From Irineochytrium annulatum (taxonomy: Eukaryota > Chytridiomycota > Chytridiomycetes > Chytridiales > Chytridiaceae), in NCBI GenBank assembly GCA_027600665.1, contig JADGJL010001074.1:1-10478 (forward strand): DNA of 10,478 nucleotides. Reading direction: 5' to 3'. Below are positions 7,746-10,478 of the stretch, piece by piece. Position numbers and translations under genes: made by a program. The first letter of the stretch is position 1. Every line of letters begins with the position of its first letter. The notes below the pieces were generated by a model that saw nothing but the letters and a program-made list of their open reading frames with translations, did not search any database and was not told the origin of the DNA.

Positions 7746-8633
7746 ATGCTCCACTCGGGACTCACCTCCTTCGCGATCGCGGCCTTGGCCGTTGCGACCG
7801 CCAACGCCAGCCCGTTAGCCGCGCGCGCCTCAAGCCTGAATTGTCAACTCAATGGCCTGCTGCATCTGACGACCTTCGACGGCATCCGGGGCACGCTTGC
7901 GTACGATCTCTCCCTCGCTCATCATCCACCTGGCTTTTAACGCAAATCATGTAGTATGAGCACCACCCATTACGCGGTGCAAACCTCGCAGCTGGAGGTC
8001 CAGTTCCTACCCATCCCGTGCGGTCCCGTGAGTTCTTGCATTGATCCACATTTTGTAGATTTCTTTGAGACTTTTTCTTGCATATTCTGACTTTGCTTGG
8101 TCTTTTAGCAACCAGCGTACTGCACCAAGGCCGTCGGTGTCCGTTATGGCACCTCGAAGCTTGTCCTGAACCTGCCCAGCAACAGACCGGGCTCGACCGT
8201 TACGGTGTCGGCGGTCTCGCCAACACTAAACGGCATCACGGTCGTATCTGGAGGGGTAAGCCAACCTTTCATAACCCAGCCGGCCTGGATTACGGGCCTG
8301 AGGAGACTAACCACCTGTTGCACATGCCTTACAATGTTCTCTTTTTTTTTTTGTTTTGCACAGGGCTCCTACACTGTCAATCTCGCAGACGGCTCCGTTG
8401 TAAAGGTCCTTGCTACCTCCACGTCAACGTACAGCTACCTCGACTTTTACGTCACGCTGACGTCTACCTACCTCACCGTGCCCTCCGGCGGAGTCTGCAA
8501 CCCGTACAGGCCTCCCGGCGCGGCGACGCTGGTGGGCGGGGACGGGCATTTATACAACCCTGGTTCGCAGTCAGACTGGGCGGCGTTCGGAAACACCTGG
8601 ACGGTGCCGCAGGGCAGGTCGATTTTTATGTGA
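7746..8633 (+). CDS. Secreted protein with a single VWD-like domain
   Basis: Exons are 7746-7900, 7955-8027, 8109-8255 and 8364-8633. Introns of 54, 81 and 108 nt have GT-AG ends in phases 2, 0 and 0. The third has a long T tract before CAG. The protein has 214 residues. Residues 1-21 are a signal peptide (cleavage likely after ANA). Residues 33-207 follow the VWD pattern: Cys33 and HLTTFDG (40-46) at the start, CTKAVGVRYGTSKLVLNL (81-98), a beta-rich middle, Cys170 where the usual G-L-C-G stands, and FGNTWTVP (200-207) at the end. The four mature cysteines (33, 74, 81, 170) allow two disulfides. VWD domains serve in adhesive, gel-forming or lipid-carrying secreted proteins. Here there is one domain, no TIL or C8 companion and no membrane anchor. 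The first intron has a weak donor (GTACGA) but gives the only continuous reading. Confidence 0.8.
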
Positions 8634-8840
8634 TTTCGCAGCTTCTTGTAGTCATCCGCTATCCCTCAATGTAGTTTGATGCTCTTTGTGAGTAGCTAAG
8701 TGTCCCCACAGCAGTTGCACGTTTTTGTTATTAGCAATGCTTTTTTCAATGGACGTTCTGTCCAAAGAAAGGCAAAATAGATAGTGGAACTTTCAGCGTT
8801 GGCGGCGGAAATTACTCTTTCGCTTTCAGCATTCTTGTGA
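8634..8840. other. Convergent intergenic region
   Basis: About 200 bp between the VWD-like stop and the next coding stretch on the minus strand. It is AT-richer than the exons and must hold the 3' ends of both transcripts. No AATAAA was seen on either strand, so variant signals must be used. Confidence 0.35.
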
Positions 8841-8957
8841 TCAATACACAACATTTTGGTCATCCCGCCCGGACGCCCACCAGTGGACGAAGTAGAAGGC
8901 CACGTAGACGGCAGTCGTGTAGATGATACCCAGCACCCGGACCGCCAGTGAAGGGCG
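8841..8957 (-). pseudogene. Orphan coding stretch for a C-terminal transmembrane helix
   Basis: The minus-strand frame from 8957 to the TGA at 8843-8841 encodes 38 residues with a clear membrane helix (VLGIIYTTAVYVAFYFVHWW) followed by a short polar tail. Nearly all third positions are G or C, as in the other exons, while sequence after the stop turns AT-rich. It lies 216 bp downstream of the apparent stop of the three-pass membrane protein on the same strand and is most simply that gene's last exon. However, frame stops TAG at 8968-8966 region and TGA at 8960-8958 stand directly upstream, and no AG acceptor lies between them and the helix. A frameshift, a sequence error or an unusual splice site is needed. 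Confidence 0.45.
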
Positions 8958-9173
8958 TCATGCACACTAATCCAGCCCGCGCGAGGCATGCTGGCTTGAA
9001 TGAGATTGCATGCTTTCCAGGGCTTGAGGTGGCCTTAAGGTAAAAGGATCGAGGCATTCGCGACATAGAAGATATGCGGGCGTGCGTAATATTAGAAAAA
9101 AATTAAAATAGCGCTGTACAGAGAAAAGCAGAAACAGTAGAGAAACGTGGCAGAACAAAGGGCAAGCAGATTA

Positions 9174-10478
9174 TCACGATGGCATTCCGATGCCCTTGCA
9201 GCTGTTGAAGCAATCACCTCGGCACTGCCAGTTCGAACACCCGACGCAGTCGCATTGCGTTGTGTACGTCGTCGTGGACGAGCACTTGCCCTTGGAGTCG
9301 CAACTCGTCGACTAAAGAAGGCAGCTTTCATCAGCGAGAGAGCAACTGATGAGGTAGATATTTCGGAAGGCTCCTACCGTTGACGCCACCTGATAGCAAT
9401 TCTGTGTGCAGCAGGTCGTGCATTGCGTCCAGCAGCCGTTGCAACCCGACGCTCTCCCCTGCAGTTGGTTCACGACTGCCATCATCACGAATGCAACGTC
9501 CGCCCTGTCGCTGCACACTTTCACCTGGTCCGAGTACGGCCGCGTGGCCGTGTTCGCAAGCTCTACGGACGGGGCCGTGTCGGACCCGCCCGTGATGTCC
9601 ACGGGGTTGTTCCACCAGTCCGAGAAACCAAGGTTGATCAGCGTCCTGTTCCGCATGAACCCGACCGAGCCGTTCGAGATTGGGGCGAACCAGCCACTCA
9701 ACGGCGTGTTGATGCGCGCCGTCAGGAGGCCCGACATGCACGGCGTGGGCGCCGCGCTACTCGCAGCAGCGCCAACGGGGACGCAACTCCCCGTGATGTT
9801 CCCATTCCCACCCCTGTCGAGCACAATCTCGACATCCACCAGCCCCGTCCCGTTATTCCACAACGCCGCATTGCTCGACGCCCCCAACGCCGCAGCGTCC
9901 GCCTTAAAGCTCGCGACGATGCGGTTCGCATCGATATCCGTCAACGTTGACTGCCCGACCCTCCTCCACCCCAACGTCACAGTCCCGCCACCATCCGTCC
10001 CCAACGCCCAGCTGCTCCCATAGCACGCGTTCCCCCAGTCCATCGCCTGCACGATCGTCGTCGCGACGAACGGTGCGCCGATGTGGCCCGCGACGAAGAT
10101 AACAGCCAGGAACACAAGGAAGCCGCCGCAGAACGACCGCGGGAGACGAAGTCGGTCGCGCCGGAGCCGGAGGTCAAAGCGGTTCTCGCGCATGCGCTCG
10201 TAAAGGGCGTAAATAAGCCAGAGATCGATGACGAGACAGAGGATGTTGAAGGCCACCATCGCGATGCCGTAGAACACCGCGCCGGCCGTGCTGCGGCGGA
10301 GGTACGGGTGCGAGGTCGCGCGCGCCTGGCCCAGGACCCAGAAGTAGCAGAAGGTGATCTCGACGCCATATGCGAGCAGGAGCGTGGACAGCGCGGTAGC
10401 GACGTCGCCGATTTGTTTTGGGGTGGGCCAGGATCTTGTGGGTTTTGCGGGGACGGGGTAGAAATAGGACGGTATGGG
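9174..10478 (-). CDS. Three-pass membrane protein with glycosylated, cysteine-rich domain (5' end missing)
   Basis: Minus-strand exons 10478-9378 (367 codons, open at the right edge) and 9311-9174 (45 codons plus TGA) join across a 66-nt intron (GTAGGAG to CTTTAG, phase 0). Helices lie at about residues 26-49, 67-92 and 118-142 of the visible part. A very basic loop (ERMRENRFDLRLRRDR) between helices 2 and 3 should be cytosolic, which puts the following domain of about 200 residues outside. That domain has four N-glycosylation sequons (NGT, NIT, NGS, NRT). Its end is a cysteine cluster: six Cys in CNGCWTQCTTCCTQNC and eight more in exon 2. No family was recognised. The stop overlaps a possible donor (TC then GTGATA at 9177), so a further exon may exist (see the stretch at 8841-8957). 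It is convergent with the VWD-like gene. Confidence 0.7.

Noticed and set aside
8342..8352. Poly-T run as a terminator or assembly gap mark
   Set aside because: It sits directly before TTTTGCACAG and is the pyrimidine tract of VWD-like intron 3.
9406..10023. 205-codon and 175-codon plus-strand frames
   Set aside because: They are antisense to the three-pass membrane protein, whose helices, sequons and cysteine pattern make the minus strand the coding one.

Overview
The window looks like a piece of a compact, GC-rich eukaryotic genome, most likely an early-diverging zoosporic fungus (chytrid or blastoclad type). The reasons are short introns of 48-108 nt with GT-AG ends and CTRAY-like branch sites, AATAAA-type polyadenylation signals, strong third-position GC bias in coding exons, a cyclic-nucleotide-binding protein with a long disordered arm, and a secreted protein with a von Willebrand factor D-like (VWD) domain, a domain rare in Dikarya. 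The placement is inference. No rRNA, tRNA, CRISPR array, transposon or viral gene was recognised.

Layout from left to right. (1) 1-861, minus strand: 5' part of a single-pass membrane protein running off the left edge. (2) 862-1319: divergent intergenic region. (3) 1320-5149, plus strand: a four-exon gene for a 1213-residue protein with a disordered arm carrying six R-P-x-[S/T]-A motifs, a CCHC zinc-knuckle-like motif and two tandem cyclic-nucleotide-binding domains (CNBDs). (4) 5593-6072, minus strand: a small two-exon gene for a putative mitochondrial protein of 135 residues. (5) 6349-7248, plus strand: an intronless METTL21-like (Methyltransf_16) protein methyltransferase. (6) 7249-7745: intergenic, with polyadenylation signals and a perfect 9-bp inverted repeat. 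(7) 7746-8633, plus strand: a four-exon secreted VWD-like protein of 214 residues. (8) 8841-8957, minus strand: an open, GC3-rich stretch encoding a transmembrane helix and a stop codon, probably the displaced or frameshifted last exon of the next gene. (9) 9174-10478, minus strand: a three-pass membrane protein with a glycosylated, cysteine-rich outer domain, its 5' end beyond the right edge.

The genes do not form an obvious pathway. The two ends of the window and the VWD gene concern membrane or surface proteins, and the centre holds a cyclic-nucleotide sensor candidate and a protein methyltransferase. The most distinctive item is the CNBD protein. Its two nucleotide pockets are altered in complementary ways, both domains are interrupted by an intron at the same structural position, and its arm carries repeated potential basophilic-kinase sites. 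All gene models were spliced by eye.
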